A DNA stretch of 64,000 nt, taken from positions 1,736,001 through 1,800,000 of the forward strand of contig NZ_FYFA01000001.1 of assembly GCF_900188435.1 (NCBI RefSeq). The letters run 5' to 3'. The position numbers were made by a program, and so were the translations under genes. Below, piece after piece: positions 50,630 to 61,232 of the stretch (positions within the stretch are counted from its first letter, which is position 1; every line of letters begins with the position of its first letter). The notes beneath the pieces were generated by a model. It worked only from the letters and a program-made list of their open reading frames with translations. It was not told the origin of the DNA and ran no database searches. The stretch is from Marinobacter sp. es.048. Lineage in GTDB: Bacteria; Pseudomonadota; Gammaproteobacteria; Pseudomonadales; Oleiphilaceae.

Positions 50630-51505
50630 ATGGGACCTAAAGGTGTAGTGGGCCTTGCAGGCGCTCTGATCGTTGTCCTGCTGGTACTGTCCAGTGTGTA
50701 CATCATTCCGGAAACCCATCGGGGTGTTCTGCTCCGGTTCGGTGAGCTGGTAGAGACCGATATCCAGGCCGGTATCCATTTCAAGGTCCCGGTCATCGAC
50801 CAGGTTCGTGAATTCGATATCCGGGTTCTGACCATGGATCTGCCATCCAGGCAGTATCTGACCGTGGAGAAGAAGCCGCTGGATGTGGATTCCTATATTG
50901 CCTGGAAGATCCGGGACGTGGATCAGTTCTACCGGGCGACAGGCGGTGATGAGTTCCGCGCTCAGTCTCTGCTTTCTTCCCGTGTCGATAACGGGCTGCG
51001 GGACGAGTTCGGTATCCGGACCATGGTCGAAGTCGTCTCCGGCCAGCGGGATGAGCTGATGCACACCCTGCGGGATCGCGTAAACCAGACGGCCCAGAAC
51101 GAATTCGGTATTGAAGTCCTGGACATTCGTGTCAAGGCCATCGAATTCCCTGGTCAGGTGAGCGAAAACGTCTACCGCCGGATGGCGACCGAGCGCGAGA
51201 AGCTGGCTCAGGAATTCCGTTCCCGGGGCCGGGAGCTCGCAGAAGGTATTCGTGCCGACGCCGATCGCCAGAGAACGGTTGTTCTTGCGGAAGCTTTCGC
51301 CCAGTCAGAAGAGACTCGGGGTGAGGGCGACGGTCAAGCGGCCAGAATATACGCCGATGCCTACGGCTCGGATGCTGAATTTTACAGCTTCTACCGGAGT
51401 CTCCAGGCTTATCGCAACACCTTCATGAGCAAGGATGACATCATGGTGATCGATTCCGAGAGTGCGTTCATGAAGTTCCTGAACGATCCGCAGGGTGCCC
51501 GTTAA
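50630..51505 (+). CDS. hflC: FtsH protease modulator HflC
   Basis: 291 residues. A membrane helix at about 5-25 (VGLAGALIVVLLVLSSVYII) is followed by an SPFH domain starting PETHRGVLLRFGELVETD and a coiled segment (ATEREKLAQEFRSRGRELAE). It ends with the conserved YRSLQAYRNTFMS region. Partner of HflK. A strong terminator follows 17 bp after the stop. Confidence 0.95.
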   Translation: MGPKGVVGLAGALIVVLLVLSSVYIIPETHRGVLLRFGELVETDIQAGIHFKVPVIDQVREFDIRVLTMDLPSRQYLTVEKKPLDVDSYIAWKIRDVDQFYRATGGDEFRAQSLLSSRVDNGLRDEFGIRTMVEVVSGQRDELMHTLRDRVNQTAQNEFGIEVLDIRVKAIEFPGQVSENVYRRMATEREKLAQEFRSRGRELAEGIRADADRQRTVVLAEAFAQSEETRGEGDGQAARIYADAYGSDAEFYSFYRSLQAYRNTFMSKDDIMVIDSESAFMKFLNDPQGAR

Positions 51506-51522
51506 CCCTGCAGGATGAGACC

Positions 51523-51556
51523 AAAAACCGGAATACCCCCGTATTCCGGTTTTTTT
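51523..51556 (+). terminator. Intrinsic terminator after hflC
   Basis: Perfect 14-bp stem AAAAACCGGAATAC / GTATTCCGGTTTTT with loop cccc, followed by more T. The A-run on the left side would let it work both ways. Confidence 0.92.
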
Positions 51557-51680
51557 GTGCCCGCCAACCGTGTAAAATTCTGCCGGTTTTGTGTCGGGCT
51601 TTTGCCGAGTGCCGCCTTAAATCCTGTGTGATCCCCCCAGCCGACTGTGCCGGAGCGGATATAACGGACAACGGAATCTC

Positions 51681-52862
51681 ATGACAGTATCTGATCGCTG
51701 GTTACTGCCAGACGGGGTAGAGGATATTCTTCCCCCGCTGGCCGGACGGATCGAATCCCTGCGTCGGGATGTAATGGATACCTGCCAGCGCTGGGGCTAC
51801 CAGCTGGTAATCCCACCGCTCATTGAATATCTCGAATCCCTGTTTACCGGAACCGGGAACGATCTGGAGCTTCAGACTTTCAAGCTCACCGATCAGCTGA
51901 CCGGGCGGATGATGGGTGTTCGCGCCGATATGACGCCTCAGGCGGCGCGCATTGATGCCCATACCTTGGGCCAGGAAGGGATCACCCGTCTATGTTATGC
52001 CGGGCACGTACTCCACACCCGCCCGAGGCATATGCTGACAGGTCGCACACCCATCCAGGCCGGCTGCGAACTGTTTGGCAGTGGCTCCGAAGCGGCGGAT
52101 ATGGAAGTGATCAGCCTGATGCTGGAAACCCTTCGGGTGGCGGGTTTACCCCGTATCCATCTGGATCTGGCCCATGTGGCCATCTATGAAAGCCTGATTG
52201 GCGAAGCGGATTTTGATCGGGATACGGAGAACGCGATTTTTGACGCCATGGCCCGTAAATCGGTGCCTGAGCTTGATCAACTGCTCGGTGAGTGCCCGTC
52301 TGGCTCCGCTGGCGCTCGTCTGCGGGAGCTGGCCCGGGTCAGCGGTGGCCCGGAGGCTTTAAGCGAAGCCCGCCGGATCCTGCAGGGTGCGTCTGATAAC
52401 CTGGACGCGGCACTCGACCAGCTTGGGCGCGTATCTGACATGTTGGGACGGGATTATCCGGATATCAGCTTCGGATTCGATTTCTGTGAGCTTCGTGGCT
52501 ACAACTACCACACTGGCTTGGTGTTTGCGGCCTATGTTCCAGGCCATGGCGATTCAGTTGCCAAGGGTGGCCGCTATGATGCCATCGGCAGTGACTTTGG
52601 CCGGGCCCGCCCGGCAACCGGGTTCAGTCTTGATATACGGTCGCTCGTCTCTCTTGGAGAGAGGGTGGTACGCAGTGCCGGTGCAGTCTGGGCGCCGGCC
52701 GATGACGACCCGGCCCTGGAAGGCGTGATTTCCGGTTTGAGAATGACGGAAACCGTTGTTCGCGCCTTGCCCGAAGACGACGGCGTGAATCCGGCTGCCA
52801 GAGGCTGTGACCGGGAGCTGGTTAAACAGAATGGCCAATGGGTCGTGCAGACGCTGGGCTGA
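51681..52862 (+). CDS. hisZ: ATP phosphoribosyltransferase regulatory subunit
   Basis: 393 residues, a class II histidyl-tRNA synthetase paralogue: RMMGVRADMTPQAARIDA, AGCELFGSGSEAADMEVISL and the C-terminal YNYHTGLVFAAYVPG and AKGGRYDAIGSDFGRARP. It lacks the anticodon-binding domain and activates the short form of HisG, which must be encoded elsewhere. It stands before purA, as in Pseudomonas. Confidence 0.93.
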   Translation: MTVSDRWLLPDGVEDILPPLAGRIESLRRDVMDTCQRWGYQLVIPPLIEYLESLFTGTGNDLELQTFKLTDQLTGRMMGVRADMTPQAARIDAHTLGQEGITRLCYAGHVLHTRPRHMLTGRTPIQAGCELFGSGSEAADMEVISLMLETLRVAGLPRIHLDLAHVAIYESLIGEADFDRDTENAIFDAMARKSVPELDQLLGECPSGSAGARLRELARVSGGPEALSEARRILQGASDNLDAALDQLGRVSDMLGRDYPDISFGFDFCELRGYNYHTGLVFAAYVPGHGDSVAKGGRYDAIGSDFGRARPATGFSLDIRSLVSLGERVVRSAGAVWAPADDDPALEGVISGLRMTETVVRALPEDDGVNPAARGCDRELVKQNGQWVVQTLG

Positions 52863-52936
52863 CGCCTCACGGGCCTCGTTGAATTCATTTACAGGTAAAC
52901 TTGCGAAACGCTTGTCCTGCGGGGCAGCCGCACTGA

Positions 52937-54241
<1,305 letters not shown>

Positions 54242-54251
54242 TTGCCAACTT

Positions 54252-54289
54252 AAAAAAGCCGCCCTGCCATAAGGCACGGCGGTTTTTTG
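54252..54289 (+). terminator. Intrinsic terminator between purA and cmoB
   Basis: AAAAAAGCCGCC-c-TGCC / GGCA-c-GGCGGTTTTTT with one C-C mismatch and loop ataa. The A-run and T-run on the two sides allow it to serve both convergent genes. Confidence 0.9.
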
Positions 54290-54292
54290 CGT

Positions 54293-55291
54293 TCAGGGCT
54301 TTTCGGCAATCACGGTGGCCCGAAGCGGCCCCGGGTATCCCTCCACCGTTTTTGACGGGTCGTCCGGATCGAGAAAATCCTGGAGGGAGTTGAAACGCAT
54401 CCAGTCGGTGCTTCGCTGTTCGTCCGTGGTGGTCGCGGTCACATCCACCACCCGAGCATTTCGGAAGCCGGTACGGTCCAGCCAGCGCAGCAGAGTGTCA
54501 CAACTGGGCAGGAACCAGACGTTTCGCATCTGCCCGTAGCGATCCTCGGGCATCAGGCTGAAGCCTTCAGGCCCCTCGACTACGAGTGTTTCCAGCACCA
54601 GCTCGCCGCCCCGGCGTAGTGTTCCCTTCAGCTCTAACAGGTGATCCAGCGGCGAACGACGATGATAAAGGACCCCCATGGAAAAGGTGGTGTCGAAGGT
54701 TTCAAGGTCTGCCGGCAGGTCTTCCATCCGGATTGGAAGCAGGTCGACAGGGACATCGCCGAGGTAGTCTTTGACGCTGAAGAACTGAAACAGGAAAAGG
54801 AGCCCGGGATCGATGCCGATCACCCGGCTCGCACCTTTTCCCAGCATGCGCCAGCAGTGGTATCCAGAGCCACAACCTACATCCAGTATTCGACGACCCG
54901 AAAGGTCTGAGAGGTACGGAGACACCCGGTCCCACTTCCAGTCGGAGCGCCACTCGGTATCGACGTAGGTACCGAAGAAATCGAAGGGGCCTTTTCGCCA
55001 GGGCATCAGGCCGCGTAATCCCAGCTCCAGTTGTTCTTGTTGTGCCACGGTCAGGGGTTGCATGGAGGTCAGGGATACGGCGGATCGGTCCAGTTGCGCT
55101 TCTACCTGTGCAAGGTAAGGTAGCTGGTCAAGGGCAGCTTGCCAGCGATCGAGATCGCCGTGGGGGCGGTCTTCAAAGCGGTGGGTCAGTTGCTTTTGGA
55201 GTTGCACCGCCCAGTGATCCAGGCCGTCGTCTGCAAGTTCATTGATGATTGGCCCGAAACGGGCTTTCCAGTCAAAATCTGCCATGATCAT
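54293..55291 (-). CDS. cmoB: tRNA U34 carboxymethyltransferase
   Basis: 332 residues. Conserved segments GLMPWRKGPFDFFGTYVDTE, LDVGCGSGYHCWRMLG (cofactor site) and FSMGVLYHRRSPLDHL are clear. It transfers the carboxymethyl group of carboxy-SAM to ho5U34 in tRNAs. ATG 55291 overlaps the cmoA stop (ATGA); an in-frame ATG at 55285 (MADFDW) is equally possible. Confidence 0.95.
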   Translation of the reverse strand: MIMADFDWKARFGPIINELADDGLDHWAVQLQKQLTHRFEDRPHGDLDRWQAALDQLPYLAQVEAQLDRSAVSLTSMQPLTVAQQEQLELGLRGLMPWRKGPFDFFGTYVDTEWRSDWKWDRVSPYLSDLSGRRILDVGCGSGYHCWRMLGKGASRVIGIDPGLLFLFQFFSVKDYLGDVPVDLLPIRMEDLPADLETFDTTFSMGVLYHRRSPLDHLLELKGTLRRGGELVLETLVVEGPEGFSLMPEDRYGQMRNVWFLPSCDTLLRWLDRTGFRNARVVDVTATTTDEQRSTDWMRFNSLQDFLDPDDPSKTVEGYPGPLRATVIAEKP

Positions 55292-56064
55292 TCGGTGGTT
55301 TGGTTGGCCTTGATGGCGAGCATGGAAACAAAGTTGAAGCACTGGTACCACACCACCACATCATTGAAGCCTGCCGCCAGCAGTCGTGCCTTGTGGGCTG
55401 CCAATGTTTCAGGGATCAGCACCTGTTCGATGGCTGTGCGTTTCTGGCTGATTTCAAGATCCGAATAGCCGTTAGCGCGCTTGAATTCGTGGTGCAGTCG
55501 GGTCTGAATGGCCTGCTCGCCTTCAGACTCAAAGCGGATTTTCTCGGACAGGATCAGAACGCCGCCGGGGAGAGTGGCATCAGCAATTCGTTCGAGCAGG
55601 CTGGCCCGCTTTTCCGGGTCGACAAACTGTAGCGTGAAATTCAGAGTGGTCACCGAGGCTTTGCTGAGTTCAGTGTCCAGAATATCTTCGCACTTCAGGG
55701 TAACGGGGAGAGCGCTGTCGTCCAGGGCGATGTAATGCTCGCAGCTTTCGATCATGGCGCTGGAGTTATCCACGCCGACAAGGGTGCAATCGGCATGGGA
55801 TATGCCGTGGCGCATTGCCAGGGTTGAGGCGCCCAGGGAGCAACCGAGGTCATAGCAGTGGGAGCCCGGTTGGGCGTATTGTTCGGTGATTACCTCAATC
55901 ATCGGAATGATGGTCGTGTAACCCGGCACGGAACGCCGAATCATGTCCGGGAAGACCCTGGCCACAGATGCGTCGAACCGGAAATCTTCCGGCCGGCGTT
56001 CTGTTGCAAACAGCCGGTCCGTCACCTGCTCGGGTGCCTCCGACGGCTTCCGGGATTTATTCAT
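55288..56064 (-). CDS. cmoA: Carboxy-SAM synthase
   Basis: 258 residues. Shows FRFDASVARVFPDMIRRSVP, the cofactor site YDLGCSLGASTLAM, VGVDNSSAMIE and LNFTLQFVDPEKR. It makes carboxy-S-adenosylmethionine from prephenate and SAM for CmoB, encoded next. Its start overlaps the end of the preceding small membrane-protein gene by 8 bp. Confidence 0.95.
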   Translation of the reverse strand: MNKSRKPSEAPEQVTDRLFATERRPEDFRFDASVARVFPDMIRRSVPGYTTIIPMIEVITEQYAQPGSHCYDLGCSLGASTLAMRHGISHADCTLVGVDNSSAMIESCEHYIALDDSALPVTLKCEDILDTELSKASVTTLNFTLQFVDPEKRASLLERIADATLPGGVLILSEKIRFESEGEQAIQTRLHHEFKRANGYSDLEISQKRTAIEQVLIPETLAAHKARLLAAGFNDVVVWYQCFNFVSMLAIKANQTTE

Positions 56065-56425
56065 TGGTGTCGGGTGCCTTGGGGGCGGGCGGAACGGCAG
56101 GTCCCGTGGGTGACGGTCTGGCGCAGCGTACGCCGCGATTTTTATAGTCCACCAGGATTCCCCTGAACGAGGGGTCTACATCGGCGGCAATTGCCAGGTA
56201 ACCATTTTCGCAAACGGCGTGTAGTTCCGAGGCTTTGGGTGACATACGGAACGGATCCTCCTCGGTTACATGGATGGCCTGGAAATCGCCAACAGGCATG
56301 TGATCCTTGTTCTCGCTATGACTGATCTTGCCGCTCATTTCCAGTACAAGAACGGTGCCAATAGCCGCAACCAGGGCGGTTACAATCAGGCTACGGACGG
56401 TGTAACGGGCCTCATTCTGGCTCAT
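56057..56425 (-). CDS. Membrane-anchored protein of unknown function upstream of cmoA
   Basis: 122 residues: a short N-terminus, one hydrophobic segment (SLIVTALVAAIGTVLVLEM, about 12-30), a soluble periplasmic part with two cysteines (AVCENG and GVRCAR) and a proline-rich tail (PTGPAVPPAPKAP). I recognise no family. It overlaps cmoA by 8 bp, so it is likely translated with it. It follows srkA on the same strand. Confidence 0.65.
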   Translation of the reverse strand: MSQNEARYTVRSLIVTALVAAIGTVLVLEMSGKISHSENKDHMPVGDFQAIHVTEEDPFRMSPKASELHAVCENGYLAIAADVDPSFRGILVDYKNRGVRCARPSPTGPAVPPAPKAPDTNE

Positions 56426-56459
56426 GCCTACCTCGAATCAAACGAATTTAAAGTGTTGG

Positions 56460-57476
56460 TCAGTACTGTCCCGGCACCGTGATGGCCGGAGACTGCAAGG
56501 CTGATAACTGCTCCCGGAGCGAGAGAACCTGGTCTGACCAGAACCGTGGCTGGGCAAACCAGGGAAAGAAACGCGGAAATGCGGGATCGTCCCAGCGCTT
56601 TGCCAGCCAGGCGCAATGCGCAATCTGCCGGTAGCAGCGCAGCGGCTCAATCAGGTGGCGTTCACGGCGATTGAAATCACGGAACATTTCGTAACCTTCC
56701 AGCAGTTCGCCGAGCTGGGCTCCCCGCTCGAAGTCGTCGCCGTTCAGTAGCAACCACATGTCCTGGATAGCAGGCCCAGTGCGGCAATCGTCAAGATCCA
56801 CAAACAGCATCTGCTCGTCCCGGCAAAGAATGTTACCGGCATGGCAGTCGCCATGAATTCGCAAGGTTTCCACCGGGCCGGCTTCATCAACCCGAGCGGC
56901 ACAGAGCGTTTTCAGGTCCGGTATCAGGCTGTCCCAGGCGGGCCTGAGATCTGCAGGTATCCAGCCACCTTCCACCAGAAGCCGGTTGCTGGCTTCAATG
57001 CCGTCAAGCAAGTCCATGGTGGAGCGGTGGGCAAAAGGTTTTTTGGCGCCAATGTTGTGGATCTGGCCCAGCCATTGACCCAGCCGGTACAGGGTATCGG
57101 TTACACTGGTGTCTGGCGCCTGCCCGCCGCGCTGCTGAAAAACCGCGAACAGGAATTCACCATGGCACCCAAGGGTGTCACCGGACGCCAGTTTCATGGG
57201 AGCTACGACCGGAATGTCCGCTTGCAGGAGTTCCAGGGTGAAGGTGTGCTCCTCCCGGATTTCCGCTTCGCTCCATCGGCCCGGCCGATAAAACTTGGTG
57301 ATGACCGGCGCGCCCTCATCCAGTCCCACCTGATAAACCCGGTTTTCATAGCTGTTCAGTGCGAACAGCCGGCCACTTACCGCAAACCCGGCTTCCTCCA
57401 TCGCATCCAGAATGATATCCGGCTTCAGGGAATCGTAGGGGTGGGTGGATGCCGGGAGTGATGGATCATGGGTCAT
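56460..57476 (-). CDS. srkA: Stress response serine/threonine protein kinase SrkA (YihE/RdoA)
   Basis: 338 residues of the APH-like kinase fold. The catalytic loop is HGDCHAGNILCRD and the metal-binding segment is FVDLDDCRTGP; LNSYENRVYQVGLDEG is the family N-terminal signature. In E. coli it protects against envelope and oxidative stress and lies before dsbA, which is not present here. Confidence 0.92.
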   Translation of the reverse strand: MTHDPSLPASTHPYDSLKPDIILDAMEEAGFAVSGRLFALNSYENRVYQVGLDEGAPVITKFYRPGRWSEAEIREEHTFTLELLQADIPVVAPMKLASGDTLGCHGEFLFAVFQQRGGQAPDTSVTDTLYRLGQWLGQIHNIGAKKPFAHRSTMDLLDGIEASNRLLVEGGWIPADLRPAWDSLIPDLKTLCAARVDEAGPVETLRIHGDCHAGNILCRDEQMLFVDLDDCRTGPAIQDMWLLLNGDDFERGAQLGELLEGYEMFRDFNRRERHLIEPLRCYRQIAHCAWLAKRWDDPAFPRFFPWFAQPRFWSDQVLSLREQLSALQSPAITVPGQY

Positions 57477-57487
57477 AAAGGGACGTT

Positions 57488-57913
57488 TCAGAGCCTTGTG
57501 TCGTATTTGGATTTCATGGATTGCAGATGGTACCAGTTTTCATCCAGCTCCCAGCGGATACGGCCGATCCCTGAGGCCCCAAGAACAACGTCTCCGGCGC
57601 GGGCCTGCACCTGAGCCAACTCGCGCTCTGCCCGCTGCCAGTCCCGATGGCTGTCCCCAAGATTGCGCATGCTCGGAAAGACCGCACTCAGTGCCTTGTT
57701 GGTCGATGTAGTATGGGAGCGCAGCGAGCTCATAATGGCCGTATCACCCTCCACCCTGAGCACCCGATGCTTGTAGGGATAACTGGCAACCACCTCATCG
57801 GCTTTCAGTCGCTCGTTCAGGCTGATTACTTCAAAACCACGCCAGCCGAGCCACCCGACAAAAAGGGCCGCCACAACCATTACCAGAACAAACTGCTTCC
57901 TGTCAGACATCAT
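57488..57913 (-). CDS. Single-pass membrane protein of unknown function
   Basis: 141 residues with an N-terminal membrane helix (FVLVMVVAALFVGWLGW) and a soluble, mainly helical part. The start at ATG 57913 is preferred because GGAG lies nine bases upstream; a GTG at 57931 would add six residues and overlap that site. It is 11 bp upstream of srkA on the same strand, so the two probably form one operon. No family recognised. Confidence 0.6.
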   Translation of the reverse strand: MMSDRKQFVLVMVVAALFVGWLGWRGFEVISLNERLKADEVVASYPYKHRVLRVEGDTAIMSSLRSHTTSTNKALSAVFPSMRNLGDSHRDWQRAERELAQVQARAGDVVLGASGIGRIRWELDENWYHLQSMKSKYDTRL

Positions 57914-58062
57914 AAGCCGGGCTCCACGCACTACTTTCCGGAAGCAAGTATAACCGTTATGGGCTCTTGAGTAATGTGTTCAGCCTACTGGCGCCGGTTT
58001 TCGTCGGGATCGCGGGATAGGGTATGCTCAGTGTCTTGTCAGTGGAGCAGGGGCAAGCGTAA

Positions 58063-59172
58063 GTGTCGACAGAAGTGCTGGAGGCTCAAACTGTTGTAAT
58101 AGGCGCCGGTGTCATTGGCTTGGCCATTGCCCGCGCTTTGGCGAGAGCTGGACATGAAGTAATTGTGCTGGACGCCGCAGACCGGTTTGGTGAGGGCATC
58201 TCCTCAAGAAACAGCGAAGTCATTCATGCAGGTATTTATTATCCGGAAGGGTCACTGAAGGCGGAACTGTGCGTTGAAGGCCGACAGCGGCTTTACGAAT
58301 ATTGCCGAACCCACAAGGTCGAACACCGGAGGTGCGGCAAATGGATTGTGGCTCCCGAGGAGCAGCAAAATGGCAAGCTGCGAGACATTCAGGCTGCTGC
58401 AGCGCGCAATGGCGTTGAACTCGACCTGTATGATGAAGACAGAGTCGCCCGAGATGTTCCGGAAATCCGCGCCAGCTCGGGGCTCTGGTCGCCGGAAACC
58501 GGTATTGTCGACAGTCATGGGCTGATGCTCTCGCTGCTCGGCGAGCTCCAGGATGCTGGTGGTCAACTGGTTCTCCGTTCACCGCTGGTAGCCGCTGAAT
58601 CAGATAACCAGCGGCACCTTCTGCACGTGGGAGGCGAACATCCGCTGATTCTGAAAACAAAAAACGTCATCAATGCCGCCGGGCTCGGCGCTGTCCCGCT
58701 GGCAAACAACTGGGCTGGCTTGCCCGAAGAATACAAACCACAGCAATGGTTCGCCAGGGGCGTCTACTTCAGCTACAGGGGCCGAATACCCTTCAAAACC
58801 CTGATCTACCCGGTCCCTGAACCCGGTGGCCTGGGTGTCCACCTCACCCTCGATCTCGCCGGTCAGGTCCGTTTCGGCCCGGATGTGGAGTGGATCGACA
58901 AGGAAGACTACACCGTGGACCCCAGCCGCCTTGAAACCTTCGCCACAGGCGTCCGCCAATGGTGGCCAGGCCTTGACGCGACCCGACTTCAACCCGCCTA
59001 CGCCGGCATCCGACCAAAGTTGACGGGTCCTGACGGGGGCTTTGCGGATTTCCAAATTGATGGGCCTCAGGAGCACAGTTTGCCCGGACTGGTGAATCTG
59101 TTTGGGATCGAATCGCCCGGGTTAACATCCTGTCTGGCAATTGCTGAACGTGTCAAAGCTATACTGTCTTAA
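58063..59172 (+). CDS. FAD-dependent oxidoreductase, L-2-hydroxyglutarate oxidase-like
   Basis: 369 residues of the DAO superfamily. Rossmann motif VIGAGVIGLAIARALARAG at the start, then SSRNSEVIHAGIYYPEGSLK, which is typical of L-2-hydroxyglutarate oxidase-like enzymes, and the C-terminal FGIESPGLTSCLAIAE. It is shorter than LhgO (about 420 residues), so the true substrate may differ. GTG start at 58063. Its stop overlaps the comF stop in TTAA. Confidence 0.8.
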   Translation: MSTEVLEAQTVVIGAGVIGLAIARALARAGHEVIVLDAADRFGEGISSRNSEVIHAGIYYPEGSLKAELCVEGRQRLYEYCRTHKVEHRRCGKWIVAPEEQQNGKLRDIQAAAARNGVELDLYDEDRVARDVPEIRASSGLWSPETGIVDSHGLMLSLLGELQDAGGQLVLRSPLVAAESDNQRHLLHVGGEHPLILKTKNVINAAGLGAVPLANNWAGLPEEYKPQQWFARGVYFSYRGRIPFKTLIYPVPEPGGLGVHLTLDLAGQVRFGPDVEWIDKEDYTVDPSRLETFATGVRQWWPGLDATRLQPAYAGIRPKLTGPDGGFADFQIDGPQEHSLPGLVNLFGIESPGLTSCLAIAERVKAILS

Positions 59173-59912
59173 CCGGGCGTCCGCGCCAAAGCCCAGACCT
59201 GAATCTCCCGGGCCCCGGCTTCCCGGAGTGCTGATGCCAAGACCCGAACTGTCGCTCCCGTCGTTACAACATCGTCCACAATGGCCACTCTCTCAGGCGC
59301 CGGCGAGATGACCTTAAACACCCCGCAAAGATTCGCCAGGCGCGCCTCACGATTCAACTCCCGCTGCGCCCGAACCCGCTGGACGCGCTGCACCAGCCCG
59401 GTAGCCACAGGAATTTTCAGGTGGCCTCCGATGGTCTCAGCAATGTCCTGAGCCTGATTGAACCCACGTTGGCGCCGTCGCCTTGCATCCATTGGTGCGG
59501 GCACCAACGCCTCTGGCTTCGTGATGCTACCGCTGTGCAATGCCTTCTCAAGAAGCCCGTTGAAATCCGCCATCAACGGCCGGCCGAATTTGCGTTGGCC
59601 ATTGTATTTGTAACGGCCAATCATGCCGTCCAGCGGGTACTGGTAACGCCAGGGAACAAAGGACGTATCAAAGGGTGGCGGGCGCTTCAGGCAGTCGCCA
59701 CAAAGCAGTTCCGACGATGGAAAAGCCAGCGGCAGGGCGCAGCAGCGACAGCGCCAACGGTTGACCGGTAACTCGTTACGGCAGGGTTGGCATAACCCGT
59801 TGAAAGCGTCGGCTGAAAGGCATGCGACACAGAGTCCACCTTGTTGGACGCTGTTAACCTTTTTGTCCATGAAGGTTGACAGCCAGTTCAGTCCCTTTAT
59901 CATCTGATTCAT
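59169..59912 (-). CDS. comF: ComF-family phosphoribosyltransferase-like protein
   Basis: 247 residues. An N-terminal zinc region has paired cysteines (CVACLSADAFNGLCQPC, CRCCALP, CGDC). The phosphoribosyltransferase domain carries VAIVDDVVTTGATV, and the RRRRQRGFNQAQDIA segment is typical of ComF. The family supports DNA uptake, and many bacteria place it divergent from bioB as here. The first ATG (59912) touches the operator; ATG 59903 or 59870 are alternatives. Confidence 0.88.
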   Translation of the reverse strand: MNQMIKGLNWLSTFMDKKVNSVQQGGLCVACLSADAFNGLCQPCRNELPVNRWRCRCCALPLAFPSSELLCGDCLKRPPPFDTSFVPWRYQYPLDGMIGRYKYNGQRKFGRPLMADFNGLLEKALHSGSITKPEALVPAPMDARRRRQRGFNQAQDIAETIGGHLKIPVATGLVQRVQRVRAQRELNREARLANLCGVFKVISPAPERVAIVDDVVTTGATVRVLASALREAGAREIQVWALARTPG

Positions 59913-59944
59913 CCGTAAACCCAGAGACCGGGAAAGGTTAACAG
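59913..59944. promoter_or_regulatory. BirA-type biotin operator between comF and bioB
   Basis: CCGTAAACC, 14-bp spacer, GGTTAACAG. Compared with the known gammaproteobacterial BirA site TTGTAAACC-N14-16-GGTTTACAA, each half matches at 7 of 9 positions. It ends 9 bp before the bioB start codon, so bound BirA would block the biotin operon and probably comF as well. birA itself is not in the window. Confidence 0.7.
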
Positions 59945-59953
59945 GACTTTTAC

Positions 59954-61012
59954 ATGACCGCTACAGAACTCCGCCACGACTGGACACTGCAGGAAGCCCG
60001 CGAGCTTTTCGAGCTTCCCTTCAACGACCTTCTTTTCCGTGCCCAGAGCGTGCATCGCCAGTATTTCGATCCCAACGAGGTGCAGGTAAGCACCCTGCTG
60101 TCGATCAAGACGGGCGCCTGCCCCGAGGATTGCAAATACTGCCCTCAGAGCGGTCATTACAACACCGGCCTTGAGAAAGAAAAGCTGCTGGAAATTGAAA
60201 AGGTGGTGTCTGAAGCCAGGGCCGCAAAACAGAAGGGCGCTTCCCGGTTCTGCATGGGCGCCGCCTGGCGCAGTCCTTCCAGAAAAGACATGCCTTATGT
60301 TCTGGACATGGTCAAACAGGTGAAATCCCTGGGCCTTGAAACCTGCATGACCCTCGGCATGCTGAAAGAAGAACAGGCCGTAGAATTGGCTGATGCCGGA
60401 TTGGATTACTACAACCACAATCTGGATACGTCCGAGAAGTATTACAGCCACATTATAACCACGCGTACCTACCAGGACCGTCTGGACACGCTCGACAATG
60501 TTCGCAAGGCCGGTATGAAAGTCTGCTGCGGCGGCATTATGGGCATGGGCGAAGATGAGGATGACCGGGTTGGTCTGCTGGTTCAGCTGGCAAATCTGCC
60601 TCATCATCCGGAAAGTGTGCCGGTGAATATGCTGGTGAAGGTAAAAGGTACGCCCCTGGAGGACGTTGAGGATCTGGATCCGTTCGAGTTCATCCGGATC
60701 ATTGCCGTGGCGCGGATCTTGATGCCGGCTTCTCACGTTCGCCTGTCGGCAGGGCGTGAGAACATGAATGAGCAGATGCAGGCTCTGTGTTTCATGGCTG
60801 GCGCCAACTCGATTTTCTACGGCGAAAAACTCCTGACCACCGCTAATCCGGAGGCTGATGCCGATATGCTGCTGTTCAAACGGCTGGGTATTCGCCCTGA
60901 GCAGCGGGAGCAGTGTGCCTCTGAGGAGCAGGAAGAGGAGGCGATTGCCGAGGCCGTGGAGTATGAGGCGACTCGTCACATGTTTTATGACGCTACCCGC
61001 GAATCTGCCTGA
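59954..61012 (+). CDS. bioB: Biotin synthase
   Basis: 352-residue radical SAM enzyme. The 4Fe-4S cysteines are Cys56, Cys60 and Cys63 in [26 protein letters not shown] and the C-terminal [14 protein letters not shown] segment of the 2Fe-2S site are present. It inserts sulfur into dethiobiotin. It leads the biotin operon but is separated from bioF by 285 bp holding repeat copy D. Confidence 0.97.
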   Translation: MTATELRHDWTLQEARELFELPFNDLLFRAQSVHRQYFDPNEVQVSTLLSIKTGACPEDCKYCPQSGHYNTGLEKEKLLEIEKVVSEARAAKQKGASRFCMGAAWRSPSRKDMPYVLDMVKQVKSLGLETCMTLGMLKEEQAVELADAGLDYYNHNLDTSEKYYSHIITTRTYQDRLDTLDNVRKAGMKVCCGGIMGMGEDEDDRVGLLVQLANLPHHPESVPVNMLVKVKGTPLEDVEDLDPFEFIRIIAVARILMPASHVRLSAGRENMNEQMQALCFMAGANSIFYGEKLLTTANPEADADMLLFKRLGIRPEQREQCASEEQEEEAIAEAVEYEATRHMFYDATRESA

Positions 61013-61043
61013 GTTTCAGAAGAATTGCTGAAGTTCGGGGGAG

Positions 61044-61232
61044 CAGTCTGCGTGCAGGGCTCTCCGGGATACGCTACAAGCACTCCGGTGGGGTCCAGCC
61101 AGCAATCACAGATTGCTGTCGTTCGGCTGTCGCATGAAGCTTCGCTTCATCGGCGCTCGGCCTCACCCATGTGCGCTTGTTTCGGGCCATTCATGGCCCT
61201 CTACAATCCCGGAGAGCCCTGCACGCAGCCTG
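61044..61232 (+). repeat. Structured palindromic element, long form (copy D)
   Basis: Arms at 61044-61070 and 61206-61232 match at 26 of 27 positions; their sequence is unlike that of any other copy. The 135-bp interior is homologous to copy B: ACGCTACAAGCAC, GGGTCCAGCCAGCAATCA, GAAGCTTCGCTTC, CCCATGTGCGCTTG and a GGCCAT hairpin in the same order. Stems are kept by changes on both sides: the last hairpin has an outer G-C pair (GGGCCAT/ATGGCCC) where A-C have C-G. It fills most of the bioB-bioF gap, in sense orientation. Confidence 0.88.

Noticed and set aside
59909..60979. 356-codon minus-strand open frame opposite bioB
   Set aside because: Complement of a certain biotin synthase gene; its product is histidine- and glutamine-rich with no recognisable domain.
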